From: Blastocatellia bacterium
GTDB lineage: Bacteria > Acidobacteriota > Blastocatellia > Pyrinomonadales > Pyrinomonadaceae
NCBI GenBank assembly: GCA_003488005.1
Contig: DNND01000009.1
Location: 2,150-35,905, forward strand
DNA length: 33,756 bases
Direction: 5' to 3'
In this document: positions 1-8,998 of the stretch, in pieces
How positions within the stretch are numbered: position 1 is the first letter of the stretch
Layout of the letters: each line of letters begins with the position of its first letter
Program-made: the position numbers and the translations under genes
The notes under the pieces: generated by a model
What the model saw: only the letters and a program-made list of their open reading frames with translations
What the model was told of the DNA's origin: nothing
Databases searched by the model: none

Positions 1-1488
1 AGCCGCAAGTACGGCGGCACCGGTCTGGGCTTATCAATCAGCCGCGAAATTGCGCGTCTGCTGGGTGGCGAGATTCGAATGCTTTCAACACCCGGCGAAG
101 GCAGCACGTTCACTTTTTATCTGCCGCGGAATTACGTACCGGCTGGAGCAACCACTGCGCCGTCGCGGCAGCAGAGGAGCGACGCGAAAGAGGTCGCGGC
201 CGCCTGGACGCCCGTGAATTCTTTTGACAGCGAAACCATAGCTTTAATGGCCAGCGAATCTTCCGCGCTACTCGATGACCGCAACGATATTCAAAGCGGC
301 GATCGCGTCGTGTTGATAGTTGAGGATGACCTTAGTTTCGCCGGCATCCTGTTGGATCTCGCGCGCGAGAAAGGGTTCAAAGCGCTGGTCGCAACCAACG
401 GCATGGTGGCCCTGGCGCTGGCCCAGAAGTACAAGCCGGCGGCAATCACGCTGGATATCCGTCTGCCGGACCGCGATGGCTGGACCGTGCTGGATCGTCT
501 GAAGCATGACCCGGCGACGCGGCACATTCCCGTGCACATCATTACGGTGGAAGAAGAACGCCAACGCGCGCTAAAGCAAGGCGCCTTCAATCACGTGCAG
601 AAACCCGTGACGCGCGAAATCCTTGTCAAAGCATTCGATGACATCGGAGATTTCGCTGAGCGACGAGTCAGAAAACTCCTCGTCGTCGAAGACGATGATG
701 TACAGCGCATGAGTGTGGTGGAACTGATCGGCAACGGCGACGTCAAGACGACCGCGGTGGCGACCGGCAGCGAAGCGCTCGCCATTCTCAAAGACGAACG
801 CTTCGATTGTATGGTCCTGGATCTAAAGCTTCCGGACATGAGCGGGTTCGATCTGATCGAGAAGTTACAAACTGATCTCGGTCGTTACGATCTTCCGATC
901 ATCATTTACACCGGCAAGGAGTTGACCCGCAAAGAAGAGTTGCACCTGAAGAAGGTGGCGGACGCGATCATCGTCAAGGAAGCCAGTTCGCCGGAAAGAC
1001 TGCTCGCGGAAACGGCGTTGTTCCTTCATCGGGTTGAGGCGGATTTGCCCGAGCCCAAGCGTCGCATGCTGGAGAAGTTTCATCGCAACGATCCGGTGCT
1101 GGCGGGACGCAAGGTGCTGGTCGTTGACGACGACGTACGAAATATTTTCGCGCTGACCAGCGCGCTCGAAGTACATAACATGGAGGTCATTCACGCGGAG
1201 AATGGACAGGAAGGCATCGATCTCTTGAAGTCCAGTCCCGGCGTCGAAGCCGTATTGATGGACATCATGATGCCGGAGATGGACGGCTATGAAGCAATCA
1301 GCGCAATTCGCCAAATGGAGGAGTTCAAACAGCTTCCAATCATCGCGCTGACCGCAAAGGCCATGAAGGCGGATCGCGATCGTTGTCTCGAGGCCGGAGC
1401 GTCAGACTATATTTCCAAGCCGCTGGACATCGATCAACTGCTATCGCTGTTGCGAGTCTGGCTTTACACTCCGGAAGAAATTCAGTGA
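1..1488 (+). CDS. Hybrid sensor histidine kinase, 3' part, with three receiver domains (partial, 5' end outside window)
   Basis: The reading frame is open from the first base, so the gene begins upstream. The first codons give the G2 box of a histidine-kinase ATPase domain (GGTGLGLSIS) and the closing GSTFTFYLP strand. Three receiver domains follow. Their phosphoacceptor aspartates lie in LDIRLPDRDGW (Asp codon 454-456), LDLKLPDMSGF and MDIMMPEMDGY, and each domain has its acidic pair (VEDD, VEDDD, VDDD). Receivers 1 and 3 keep the QKP or SKP lysine motif. In receiver 2 the lysine is in IVKE with no following proline, so that domain may be atypical. The stop overlaps the cheR start by four bases (GTGA), indicating translational coupling. 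Expected role: a cytoplasmic or membrane phosphorelay kinase feeding several receivers. The sensor region, HisKA domain and any HAMP repeats are outside the window. Confidence 0.93.
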   Translation, partial: SRKYGGTGLGLSISREIARLLGGEIRMLSTPGEGSTFTFYLPRNYVPAGATTAPSRQQRSDAKEVAAAWTPVNSFDSETIALMASESSALLDDRNDIQSGDRVVLIVEDDLSFAGILLDLAREKGFKALVATNGMVALALAQKYKPAAITLDIRLPDRDGWTVLDRLKHDPATRHIPVHIITVEEERQRALKQGAFNHVQKPVTREILVKAFDDIGDFAERRVRKLLVVEDDDVQRMSVVELIGNGDVKTTAVATGSEALAILKDERFDCMVLDLKLPDMSGFDLIEKLQTDLGRYDLPIIIYTGKELTRKEELHLKKVADAIIVKEASSPERLLAETALFLHRVEADLPEPKRRMLEKFHRNDPVLAGRKVLVVDDDVRNIFALTSALEVHNMEVIHAENGQEGIDLLKSSPGVEAVLMDIMMPEMDGYEAISAIRQMEEFKQLPIIALTAKAMKADRDRCLEAGASDYISKPLDIDQLLSLLRVWLYTPEEIQ

Positions 1489-2324
1489 GCACAGTCCAGA
1501 GAGCAGTAGATAAGGTCGAAGACATCGAGATCAGTTTGTTGCTCGAAGGCCTTTACCGTGTTCACGGTTTCGATTTCCGCGACTACTCGCGCGCCTCGAT
1601 CAAGCGGCGCATATTGGAGTTGCTGCGCGCGGAAAAGCTGGATACTGTTTCCGCCTTTCAAAATAAGATCCTGCACGACAATGCCTGCCTCGAGCGGTTT
1701 CTGCTGGGAGTTTCGGTGCACGCGACGTCGATGTTTCGCGACCCGAGCTTCTATCTTACTTTTCGCAAACGCGTGGTGCCGCTGCTTAGAACATATCCAA
1801 CGGTGCAGATTTGGATTGCGGGATGCTCAACCGGCGAAGAGGTTTATTCGTTGGCAATCCTGCTTGAGGAAGAGCGGCTTTACGGCAAATGTCGCATTTA
1901 CGCGACCGACATTAGCCAGGCGGTGTTGCGGCGCGCGCGCGACGGAATTTTTCCGCTCGCGGCCATGAGGGACTACACCACAAACTATCATCAGGCCGGC
2001 GGCGCGCATGAGTTTTCAGATTACTACACGGCGCAATACGACCATGTGATTTTTAGTTCCGCGCTGCGAAAAAACGTCGTGTTCTCGGAACACAACCTGG
2101 CGACTGACGGCAGCTTTAACGAGTTTCAGGTGATCCTCTGTCGCAACGTCATGATCTATTTCAACAAAGATCTGCAGGCGCGGGTGCACAATTTGCTGTA
2201 CGACAGTTTGAGCATGTTCGGAGTTTTTGGTTTGGGTAACAAAGAGTCTTTGAAGTTTACGCCGCGCGCGGAGTTCTATGAACATCTGAACGATAAAGAC
2301 AAACTTTATCGAAAGGTTGCGTAA
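1485..2324 (+). CDS. cheR: CheR-type protein-glutamate O-methyltransferase
   Basis: SAM-dependent methyltransferase of the CheR family, which methylates glutamates on receptor-type proteins. The GTG start at 1485 gives 279 residues, about the size of a stand-alone CheR, and overlaps the upstream stop by four bases. A longer frame back to 1383 would run far into the kinase gene and is unlikely. Visible motifs: TSMFRD at 81-86 of the N-terminal domain, the SAM-binding loop AGCSTGEE at 112-119, an acidic residue in YATDIS around 142, and CRNVMIYF at 219-226. There is no C-terminal TPR extension. It lies between a hybrid kinase and cheB with no chemoreceptor gene in view, so the substrate may be the sensor part of a hybrid kinase or a receptor encoded elsewhere (inference). 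Confidence 0.95.
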   Translation: MSTVQRAVDKVEDIEISLLLEGLYRVHGFDFRDYSRASIKRRILELLRAEKLDTVSAFQNKILHDNACLERFLLGVSVHATSMFRDPSFYLTFRKRVVPLLRTYPTVQIWIAGCSTGEEVYSLAILLEEERLYGKCRIYATDISQAVLRRARDGIFPLAAMRDYTTNYHQAGGAHEFSDYYTAQYDHVIFSSALRKNVVFSEHNLATDGSFNEFQVILCRNVMIYFNKDLQARVHNLLYDSLSMFGVFGLGNKESLKFTPRAEFYEHLNDKDKLYRKVA

Positions 2325-2329
2325 TACGC

Positions 2330-2640
2330 AGTTTCGAGTTTCGAGTTCCGAGTTTCGAGTTGTCGAGAGATTAACGGCAACCATAAATCATTCGCCGCCA
2401 GCTTTTGCGAGACTTCGGTTGCCTGGCTCCGGAGGAGCCAAACGTTTATAGCAAGGGCGCCGATAATTCATTTTTTTCGCTCCTCTGGAGCGAAGACATT
2501 AGATGGGGTGCTGAGGGCTATAAACACTTCGCCTCTCTGAGGCGAGGAGCTACGAGGTACCTTGTACGGATTTCGAAGTAGTGCAACCGAAACTCGGGCG
2601 TGAAACGAAACTTGAGACTTCGAACTCGAAACTCGAAACT
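2330..2640. repeat. Short-word (CGAGTTT-type) tandem repeats in inverted orientation flanking the cheR-cheB gap
   Basis: Just after the cheR stop the sequence repeats a CGAGTTT-like heptamer. Just before the cheB start it repeats the complement, CGAAACT. A 19-nt stretch at 2330-2348 is the exact reverse complement of 2622-2640. The right-hand repeats run to within about seven bases of the cheB ATG, and no Shine-Dalgarno sequence is visible there. The arms enclose the separate hairpin element at 2424-2545. No coding frame is supported in this roughly 330-base gap. Confidence 0.85.
2424..2545. repeat. Palindromic three-hairpin intergenic element
   Basis: Three hairpins with 3-nt loops are visible: 2424-2440 (7-bp stem, loop GGA), 2476-2494 (8-bp stem, loop TCT) and 2529-2545 (7-bp stem, loop TCT). 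Between the outer hairpins, GTTTATAGC at 2444-2452 is the exact reverse complement of GCTATAAAC at 2517-2525, so the whole element is also a long imperfect palindrome. It lies inside the heptamer-flanked cheR-cheB gap. It resembles the elements near 9.0 kb and 16.0 kb in design but not in sequence. Confidence 0.8.
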
Positions 2641-2653
2641 CGAAACTAATTAG

Positions 2654-3238
2654 ATGTCAGCAGAAATCGTGGTCATTGGAACTTCAACCGGCGGGCTGAA
2701 AGCATTGCAGACTTTGCTTTCAGGTTTGGCCGCAGACTTTCCTTTGCCTGTGGTTATCGTTCAGCATCGGGGCAGCACCTCGGAAAATGGGTTGTGTGAA
2801 TTCCTGGCACGGTCGAGTCGTTTGCCGGTTATAGAACCTGAAGACAAAGAGCCCGTAATGCCTGGCCGCGCCTACCTGGCGCCGCGTGACTATCATCTGC
2901 TGATTGAGAATGGAAGCTTTGCTTTGTCGGTTGATCACGCGGTTGGTTATGCGCGACCTTCGATCGATGTCCTCTTTGAGTGTGTTGCTGATGAGTATGG
3001 AGACAAAGCGATTGGCGTAATTTTGACGGGCGCCAACAATGACGGAGCGCGCGGTCTCGCAGAAATTGCTGCGCAGGGCGGCGTGACGGTGGTCGAGAAT
3101 CCGGAAACCGCCGCCAGCGACGAGATGCCGCGCGCGGCGTTGGCCCATACTAAAGCGGACTGGATTTTGCCGCTTGAAGAAATCGCTCCCTGCCTGAACA
3201 GACTGGTTAGCGCGGTGGCGGCTCATTATGGAAGCTGA
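2654..3238 (+). CDS. cheB: CheB-type protein-glutamate methylesterase/deamidase domain protein without receiver domain
   Basis: The 194 residues correspond to the CheB C-terminal catalytic domain alone. The serine nucleophile is in VIGTSTGG (Ser11), the histidine in IVQHRG (His38) and the acid in LTGANNDG (Asp130), with spacing close to that of classical CheB. Other conserved blocks are YLAPRDYHLL and GVTVVENPETAASDEMPRAAL. The usual N-terminal receiver domain is absent, so the enzyme cannot be switched by its own phosphorylation. It may be permanently active or controlled by partner kinases (inference). The gene ends 11 bases inside the next kinase gene, which indicates coupled expression. 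CheB opposes CheR on methylated receptor glutamates. The ATG at 2654 has no visible ribosome-binding site and is preceded by short tandem repeats. Confidence 0.93.
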   Translation: MSAEIVVIGTSTGGLKALQTLLSGLAADFPLPVVIVQHRGSTSENGLCEFLARSSRLPVIEPEDKEPVMPGRAYLAPRDYHLLIENGSFALSVDHAVGYARPSIDVLFECVADEYGDKAIGVILTGANNDGARGLAEIAAQGGVTVVENPETAASDEMPRAALAHTKADWILPLEEIAPCLNRLVSAVAAHYGS

Positions 3239-5444
3239 AGAACAAATCAACATACTAATGGTTGACGACAGTCCGACAAACTTGTTGGCGCTGCAGTCGA
3301 TCCTTGGTTCTCCAGACAGAAATCTTGTCAGTGCCGCTTCCGGCGATGATGCGCTCCGTTATCTTCTCGACAACGAAGTGGCAGTCATCCTGATGGACGT
3401 TTACATGCCGGGCCTCGATGGTTTGGAAACTGCGGAGCTGATTCGCGGCCGCGATCGATCACGCGACATACCCATTATCTTTTTGACTGCCGACAGCACC
3501 GGCGGACGTCACCTGAGCCGCGGTTATTCGCTGGGCGCAGTTGATTACATTGTTAAGCCAATCGAGCCTGACATTCTGCGATCCAAAGTCGCTGTCTTTG
3601 TTGAGTTATTCAAGAAAACGCAGGAGGTCAAACGGCAGGCGCAGCTACTCAAAGAAAAAAACCTTGAGCTGGAGAACGCAAACCTGGCCCGCTTGAACAT
3701 GCTTATCGACCTGGGCCACGAACTTACCGCTGAACGCGATCCGTGGCACGTGCTCGAAAATTTCTGTCGCTCTGCGCGGCAGATTGTTGAAGCACAGGAA
3801 TCAGCGGTGGGACTAATCAATAGCGATGGCAAGTCGTTGCGCTACTTCTTTCGCTGCGACCAGAGCGAGGAAAATGTTGATGCGACCGGCAACGGCGTTC
3901 CTAAGGTTCTCACGCGAGCGTTAAAGCAATTGCTGAAGGAGGGTCATCCGCTACGGTTGAACGATTCCGATGATTTACTGCGCGAGCGAGGCAAGACATC
4001 GCAACTGGTGCGTTGCTTTTTAGGGGCGCCAATCGTATCTGCCAATACCCCTTGCGGCTGGGTTTACCTGCTAAACAAGCCAAATGCCGAAGAATTTTCG
4101 GAAGCGGACGAACGTCTGGCAGCGACACTCGCAACGCAGGTTGGCATCGCTTACGAAAACGCAATGCTCTACAGCGATGCGCAACGACACGCAACTGAGT
4201 TGCAGCAGGAAATAGCAGAGCGCAAACAAGCTGAAGAAGAACGCGCGCAACTTTTAGTACGCGAACAAGCCGCGCGCGCTGAAGCCGAGCAGGCGAATCG
4301 CACCAAGGATGAATTTCTAGCCACACTGTCCCACGAACTGCGCACACCCCTGACGGCGATTCTGGGTTGGAGTCATTTGGTGCGTACCGGAAGTCTCGAT
4401 AAGTCACAGCTCAACCGCGCCGTGGAAACGATCGAACGCAACGCGCGCTCACAGTCTCAATTGATCGACGACCTGCTTGACGTTTCCCGCATCATCACCG
4501 GCAAATTGCAGATCGAACCGAGCCGGATAGATGTATGCGCCGTAGTCGAATCCGCGATCGATGCAGTGCGTCCGTCGTTCGAAGCAAAAAACATCCAGTT
4601 TAAGCCGGTCATGGCCCATCAGAAATGCCTGGTTTCCGGAGACGCGAATCGATTACAACAAATCTTCTGGAATCTTTTCAGCAACGCCGTAAAGTTTAGT
4701 CCCGAGGGCGGGACCGTGAGAGTGGAGGTCAAAAAGAGAAAGCAGGAGGTGCTTGTTGCGGTCAGCGATTCCGGGATCGGCATAACTCCCGAGTTTCTGC
4801 CCTTTATATTCGATCGCTTCCGGCAAGCTGATGGTTCGACTACCCGCACCCACGGCGGCTTGGGACTTGGACTATCAATCGTGAAGCATCTCGTCCAACT
4901 TCATGGCGGCTCGGTCGAAGTAAAAAGTGACGGAAAAGATAAAGGCTCAACATTTGTCGTGACGCTACCGCTTGTCACCAGCGAGTCTTCGGTTAATCGC
5001 GAAGAGACTGCTGCCGCTCAAGGGGCTGGAAACGGAGTGGCGTCCGGCGCTTTGGCGGTACTAAAGGGACTCCGCATCCTGGTAGTTGACGATGAAGCGG
5101 ACTCGCGCGATTTGGTCAGCGCAATTTTGACGCGGTGTGGCAGCGACGTGAATTGCTGCGAATCCGCGGCGGAGGGAATGAAGGCCTTCAAAACCTGGAA
5201 ACCGGATTTGCTGGTGAGCGACATAGGAATGCCGGTCGAGGATGGCTACAGCCTGATCACAAAACTGCGCAAATTGAAAACTAAACGCGCCAGAGAAATA
5301 CCGGCGGTTGCCCTCACTGCTTATGCAACCAAAGAGGATCGGGCGCGCACGCTTTCATCAGGATTTCAAGTGCACGTTGCCAAACCAATTGATCCTGAAA
5401 AATTGATAATATCCATTGCCAGGGCGATGGGCAGCAAAGTTTGA
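3228..5444 (+). CDS. Hybrid histidine kinase REC-GAF-HisKA-HATPase-REC
   Basis: The protein has 738 residues. An N-terminal receiver (acidic pair near 13-14, phosphoacceptor Asp57, Lys110) is followed by a short coiled coil (about 130-155), a GAF-like domain (about 165-312) and a second coiled coil (315-360). HisKA carries SHELRTPL with His369, the ATPase domain includes NLFSNAVKF and GGLGLGLSIVKH, and a C-terminal receiver begins near 615 with Asp665 in SDIGMPVEDGY. No signal peptide or membrane segment is seen, so it should be cytosolic and driven by a phosphorylated or small-ligand input. The ATG lies inside the end of cheB. The N-terminal receiver suggests that the preceding multi-receiver kinase could pass phosphate to it. 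Its kinase-receiver half closely resembles that of the kinase at 16309. Confidence 0.94.
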   Translation: MEAEEQINILMVDDSPTNLLALQSILGSPDRNLVSAASGDDALRYLLDNEVAVILMDVYMPGLDGLETAELIRGRDRSRDIPIIFLTADSTGGRHLSRGYSLGAVDYIVKPIEPDILRSKVAVFVELFKKTQEVKRQAQLLKEKNLELENANLARLNMLIDLGHELTAERDPWHVLENFCRSARQIVEAQESAVGLINSDGKSLRYFFRCDQSEENVDATGNGVPKVLTRALKQLLKEGHPLRLNDSDDLLRERGKTSQLVRCFLGAPIVSANTPCGWVYLLNKPNAEEFSEADERLAATLATQVGIAYENAMLYSDAQRHATELQQEIAERKQAEEERAQLLVREQAARAEAEQANRTKDEFLATLSHELRTPLTAILGWSHLVRTGSLDKSQLNRAVETIERNARSQSQLIDDLLDVSRIITGKLQIEPSRIDVCAVVESAIDAVRPSFEAKNIQFKPVMAHQKCLVSGDANRLQQIFWNLFSNAVKFSPEGGTVRVEVKKRKQEVLVAVSDSGIGITPEFLPFIFDRFRQADGSTTRTHGGLGLGLSIVKHLVQLHGGSVEVKSDGKDKGSTFVVTLPLVTSESSVNREETAAAQGAGNGVASGALAVLKGLRILVVDDEADSRDLVSAILTRCGSDVNCCESAAEGMKAFKTWKPDLLVSDIGMPVEDGYSLITKLRKLKTKRAREIPAVALTAYATKEDRARTLSSGFQVHVAKPIDPEKLIISIARAMGSKV

Positions 5445-5480
5445 TACTGATGCACTTTGATTTGAGGCGACTGAGTGTCG

Positions 5481-5622
5481 TGAGGTCAGTACCGTCCGCG
5501 GTAGCGAATGGGTTTCCTGCTGCGACATTCAAAACTCGGCTTAGCTGAGGTTCTTGCTTACTTCAAAAATCGCAATAAGCAATGCGCAGACCCATCCGCT
5601 ACCGCGGACGGTACTGACCTCA
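5481..5622. repeat. Inverted-repeat element, 32-nt arms (TGAGGTCAGTACC family, copy 1)
   Basis: Arms at 5481-5512 and 5591-5622 are reverse complements with 31 of 32 positions matching, around a 78-nt spacer with no recognisable content. Each arm includes TACCG-TCCG-CGGTA, which could form a small hairpin. A related copy begins at 33609: both left arms share GTGTCNTGAGGTCAGTACC and then GCGGTAGCG. It lies between the hybrid kinase and the BNR protein gene and supplies most of this 225-base gap. Confidence 0.88.
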
Positions 5623-5671
5623 TTGCCACTGCGAGGCCTTTCATTCAAACTGCATCACTACCCAAAGTTTG

Positions 5672-8600
5672 ATGGTGGATTCAATTACTGGAAGGACACG
5701 CACCAGACCAATGATTATGATTGATCACTTCTCGAATCTCGCGCGCTTCAAAACAGCATCCATCTTTTTGCGACTGGCTTTAGCGCCGCTGCTGCTGCTG
5801 GCTTTTCTGAACGCCGGCTCTATCGCCACCGGCCAGGTCAGCTCGGATCTTTTACAGTCGCTTCATTGGCGCAACATTGGTCCGTTTCGCGGCGGCCGCA
5901 CGCGCGCAGTAGCCGGCGTTCCTTCCCAACCAAACGTTTTTTATGTCGCGCAGGTAAATGGCGGCGTTTTCAAAACGACCGATTATGGCCGCACCTGGTT
6001 TCCAATTTTCGACGATCAACCCACCGGCTCCGTCGGTTGCATCGCGGTGGCGGCGTCGAACCCAAATATTATTTATGTCGGCAGCGGCGAAGGCTTACAG
6101 CGTCCGGATCTTTCGGTAGGCGACGGCATTTACAAATCCACTGACGCGGGAGAAACCTGGACGCATTTGGGCTTGCGCGATGGACAACAGATTCCGCAAA
6201 TAGCCGTCGATCCGCAGAATCCCGATCACTTACTAGTGGCAGTTGCTGGTCATCCGTATGGACCGAATGAAGAGCGTGGCATTTTTCGTTCGACCGATGG
6301 CGGGAAAACTTTCGAAAAGGTTCTCTACAAAGACGAGAACATCGGCGCCGCCGACGTGCAGATCGATCCATCGCATCCGGACGTTGCCTATGCGTCTCTT
6401 TGGGAAGCGCGTCAGGGGCCCTGGGAGAATGCTGCCTGGAATGGAACGGGTGGGGGAATATTCAAATCGACGGACGGCGGTAAGAATTGGAAGCAACTTA
6501 GTAAAGGCTTGCCCTCAGAAATAATTCAAGCGAACCTGACCATCTCAGCGAGTTCACCGAAACATTTGTTTGCCTCGGTCGCTTCGCCGGACGGAGTCAA
6601 ACTCTATGCTTCGGATGACGGCGGCGACAATTGGAGGATTGCAACGAGTGACGCGCGTCCGGCCGGGCGTATCGGCGGTGGAGATCTTCCCGTCCCGCGC
6701 ATCGATCCCAGGAACCCGGATGTCGTCTACGTCGCCAGCACGGTCTGCTGGAAGTCCAGCGATGGCGGCAAAACGTGGATCGGCTTTCGTGGTGCGCCCG
6801 GCGGCGATGACACGCAAAACGTTTGGATCAATCCCAATAACACGGAAATTATTCTGCTTGGCTACGATCAGGGCGCCATCATCACCGTGAATGGAGGCAA
6901 GTCATGGAGTAGCTGGTACAACCAATCGACGGCCCAGCTTTATCACGTCGGAGCCGACAACGCTTTTCCGTATCGGCTTTGCAGTGGTCAGCAGGAGAGT
7001 GGTTCAGTTTGCATCTCGAGTCGCGGCAACGACGGTCAGATAACTATCCGCGAATGGCATCCAGTCGGCGCGGAGGAGTATGGCTTCGTTACTCCGGATC
7101 CACTTGATCCGGACATCGTGTATGGCGGCAAACTGACTCGTTATGACCGGCGCACGGCGCAGGCACAGAACATTTTGCCCAAGCTATTTCGCGCGCCGGA
7201 CTTTCGTATGCTACGGACCCAGCCGGTAATTTTTTCGCCGCTCGATCCTCACGTTCTATACTTCGCTGCCAACACGCTGTGGAAGACAAGAGACGGCGGG
7301 CGAAACTGGCAGCAGATTAGTCCGGACCTGACGCGGAAGACTTTCGAACTTCCCGCGACGATTGGCAAGTATCGTACGCAACCAACTGCGCAACCGACCC
7401 AGCGCGGTGTCATCTATGCCGTCGCGCCATCGCCGCTGGACATCAAACGCATCTGGGCGGGGACGGACGACGGTCTGGTCCACCTGACTACAGACGGTGG
7501 CCTGCGCTGGACCAATGTCACACCGGCGCAGCTTAAAGCCTGGCAAAAGATTTCGATCATCGACGCCAGTCATTTCAACCCGGGCACAGCCTATATGGCC
7601 GTAAACACGCTAAGGCTTGATGACCTGCGACCACACATTTATCGCACGCGCGACTCAGGTTCCACCTGGACCGAGATCACGAACGGCATACCAAACAACG
7701 AGAACGTAAATGTGGTGCGCGAAGATCCCGAACGCCAGGGACTGCTCTTTGCCGGCACCGAACGCGCAGTTTACGTTTCGTTTGACGACGGCGATCACTG
7801 GCAGTCACTGCGGCTGAATATGGCCGCTAGTTCGGTTCGCGATCTGATTATCAAAGGCGATGATCTTTGCGTAGCAACGCACGGACGCGGCTTTTGGATT
7901 CTCGACGACATCACGCCACTGCGAGAATTGGAAGCAAAAGTCGCCGGTGTCGAGGCGTTTCTCTTCCGACCGCAAACGGCGATCAGGGTGCGCTGGAATA
8001 TGAACACCGACACGCCGCTGCCGCCGGACGAACCCGGCGGTGAGAATCCGCCGGATGGGGCGGTGATTGATTATCATCTGGGCTTTGAGCCTTCGGGCGC
8101 CCCTGTGACGCTGGAAATTCGCGACGCCGCGGGCCAGGTTGTGCGGCGTTATTCCAGCGCTGATCCAATCCCTGCGATTGATCCGATGCTCGCGATTCCC
8201 ATTTATTGGGTACGGCCGCCGCAGGCACTTTCCAGCGCGAAGGGTATGCACCGGTTTTTGTGGGACATGCATTACCCGCCTGTGCCTGGCGAAAAACCCT
8301 CGTATCCAATCGCCGCCGTTTATCGCAACACCGCGCCTGACTTCACCTCACCATGGGTAATGCCGGGCAAGTACACCGTCGTGCTCAACGTTAACGGAAA
8401 TACTTATGAGCAAACTCTCACCGTACAGATGGACCCGCGCGTTAAGACGCCGGTTCGCGATCTGGCTGAACAATTCAGGTTATCGAAACAACTGTACGAT
8501 ACTTGGGTTGCCTTCAATGTGATGACGAATCAGTCCAACCCGATCAGCAAACAGCTTGCCGACCTGCGCTCGACTGCAAAGACAGATGAGGTCAAAGCCC

Positions 8601-8902
8601 AGATTGATGCGTTTGTGCAGAAGGTTAATGAGCTGGTTGGCGCCGAAGTCGCTCGGCCGGACTTGGCCAATAAGTTAACGACGCTAAGCGCGCTCGCCAG
8701 ACTGAAAGCGCTCTTCGGAGTTCTTCAAGACGTAGACGCTGCACCAACGCCGCAGACCGTCGCTGCCATTACTCAGTTACAAACCGATGCACAGTCGCTT
8801 CGGACTCGCTGGCAAGCTCTGACGACGCAAGACATCGCAACGTTAAATCAACAACTGCGAGCAGCCGGTTTGGCGCCAATTAATGTGGAAGAGCCAAAAT
8901 AG
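5672..8902 (+). CDS. Large exported BNR/Asp-box (VPS10/sortilin-like) beta-propeller protein
   Basis: About 1,076 residues. After a positively charged stretch comes a hydrophobic signal segment (FLRLALAPLLLLAFLNAGS) ending near ATGQV, so the protein is probably secreted or anchored in the outer envelope. The body holds many Asp-box motifs (S/T-x-D-x-G-x-x-W/F): TTDYGRTW, STDAGETW, STDGGKTF, STDGGKNW, SSDGGKTW, TRDGGRNW, TTDGGLRW, TRDSGSTW and others, pointing to one or two beta-propellers as in VPS10/sialidase-fold proteins. The last roughly 250 residues form a beta-rich then helical tail. Similar roughly 1,000-residue proteins are often labelled glycosyl hydrolase, but no catalytic set is identifiable here, so enzymatic activity is unproven. 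Start choice is uncertain: ATG 5672 is used, and ATG 5711 or 5717 would still keep the signal peptide. Confidence 0.9.
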   Translation: MVDSITGRTRTRPMIMIDHFSNLARFKTASIFLRLALAPLLLLAFLNAGSIATGQVSSDLLQSLHWRNIGPFRGGRTRAVAGVPSQPNVFYVAQVNGGVFKTTDYGRTWFPIFDDQPTGSVGCIAVAASNPNIIYVGSGEGLQRPDLSVGDGIYKSTDAGETWTHLGLRDGQQIPQIAVDPQNPDHLLVAVAGHPYGPNEERGIFRSTDGGKTFEKVLYKDENIGAADVQIDPSHPDVAYASLWEARQGPWENAAWNGTGGGIFKSTDGGKNWKQLSKGLPSEIIQANLTISASSPKHLFASVASPDGVKLYASDDGGDNWRIATSDARPAGRIGGGDLPVPRIDPRNPDVVYVASTVCWKSSDGGKTWIGFRGAPGGDDTQNVWINPNNTEIILLGYDQGAIITVNGGKSWSSWYNQSTAQLYHVGADNAFPYRLCSGQQESGSVCISSRGNDGQITIREWHPVGAEEYGFVTPDPLDPDIVYGGKLTRYDRRTAQAQNILPKLFRAPDFRMLRTQPVIFSPLDPHVLYFAANTLWKTRDGGRNWQQISPDLTRKTFELPATIGKYRTQPTAQPTQRGVIYAVAPSPLDIKRIWAGTDDGLVHLTTDGGLRWTNVTPAQLKAWQKISIIDASHFNPGTAYMAVNTLRLDDLRPHIYRTRDSGSTWTEITNGIPNNENVNVVREDPERQGLLFAGTERAVYVSFDDGDHWQSLRLNMAASSVRDLIIKGDDLCVATHGRGFWILDDITPLRELEAKVAGVEAFLFRPQTAIRVRWNMNTDTPLPPDEPGGENPPDGAVIDYHLGFEPSGAPVTLEIRDAAGQVVRRYSSADPIPAIDPMLAIPIYWVRPPQALSSAKGMHRFLWDMHYPPVPGEKPSYPIAAVYRNTAPDFTSPWVMPGKYTVVLNVNGNTYEQTLTVQMDPRVKTPVRDLAEQFRLSKQLYDTWVAFNVMTNQSNPISKQLADLRSTAKTDEVKAQIDAFVQKVNELVGAEVARPDLANKLTTLSALARLKALFGVLQDVDAAPTPQTVAAITQLQTDAQSLRTRWQALTTQDIATLNQQLRAAGLAPINVEEPK

Positions 8903-8998
8903 GATCGGTGATTGACCACACTTATCACTGCAAACACTCATAGGGCGGCACGCCTTATCGCCAATATCAATGGGACTCTCGACGTTGCTACCGGCTAT

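Noticed and set aside
865..1314. 149-residue open frame on the minus strand
   Set aside because: It is antisense to the receiver domains of the first gene and has no motif.
2330..2650. CRISPR-like array
   Set aside because: The repeated units are 7 nt and contiguous, with no regular spacers and no cas genes nearby.
2654..3238. CheB as a truncated pseudogene
   Set aside because: The catalytic domain is complete with its Ser-His-Asp residues and is tightly coupled to the next gene, so loss of the receiver looks like a stable architecture.
2720..3253. 177-residue open frame on the minus strand
   Set aside because: It is antisense to cheB and carries no recognisable domain.
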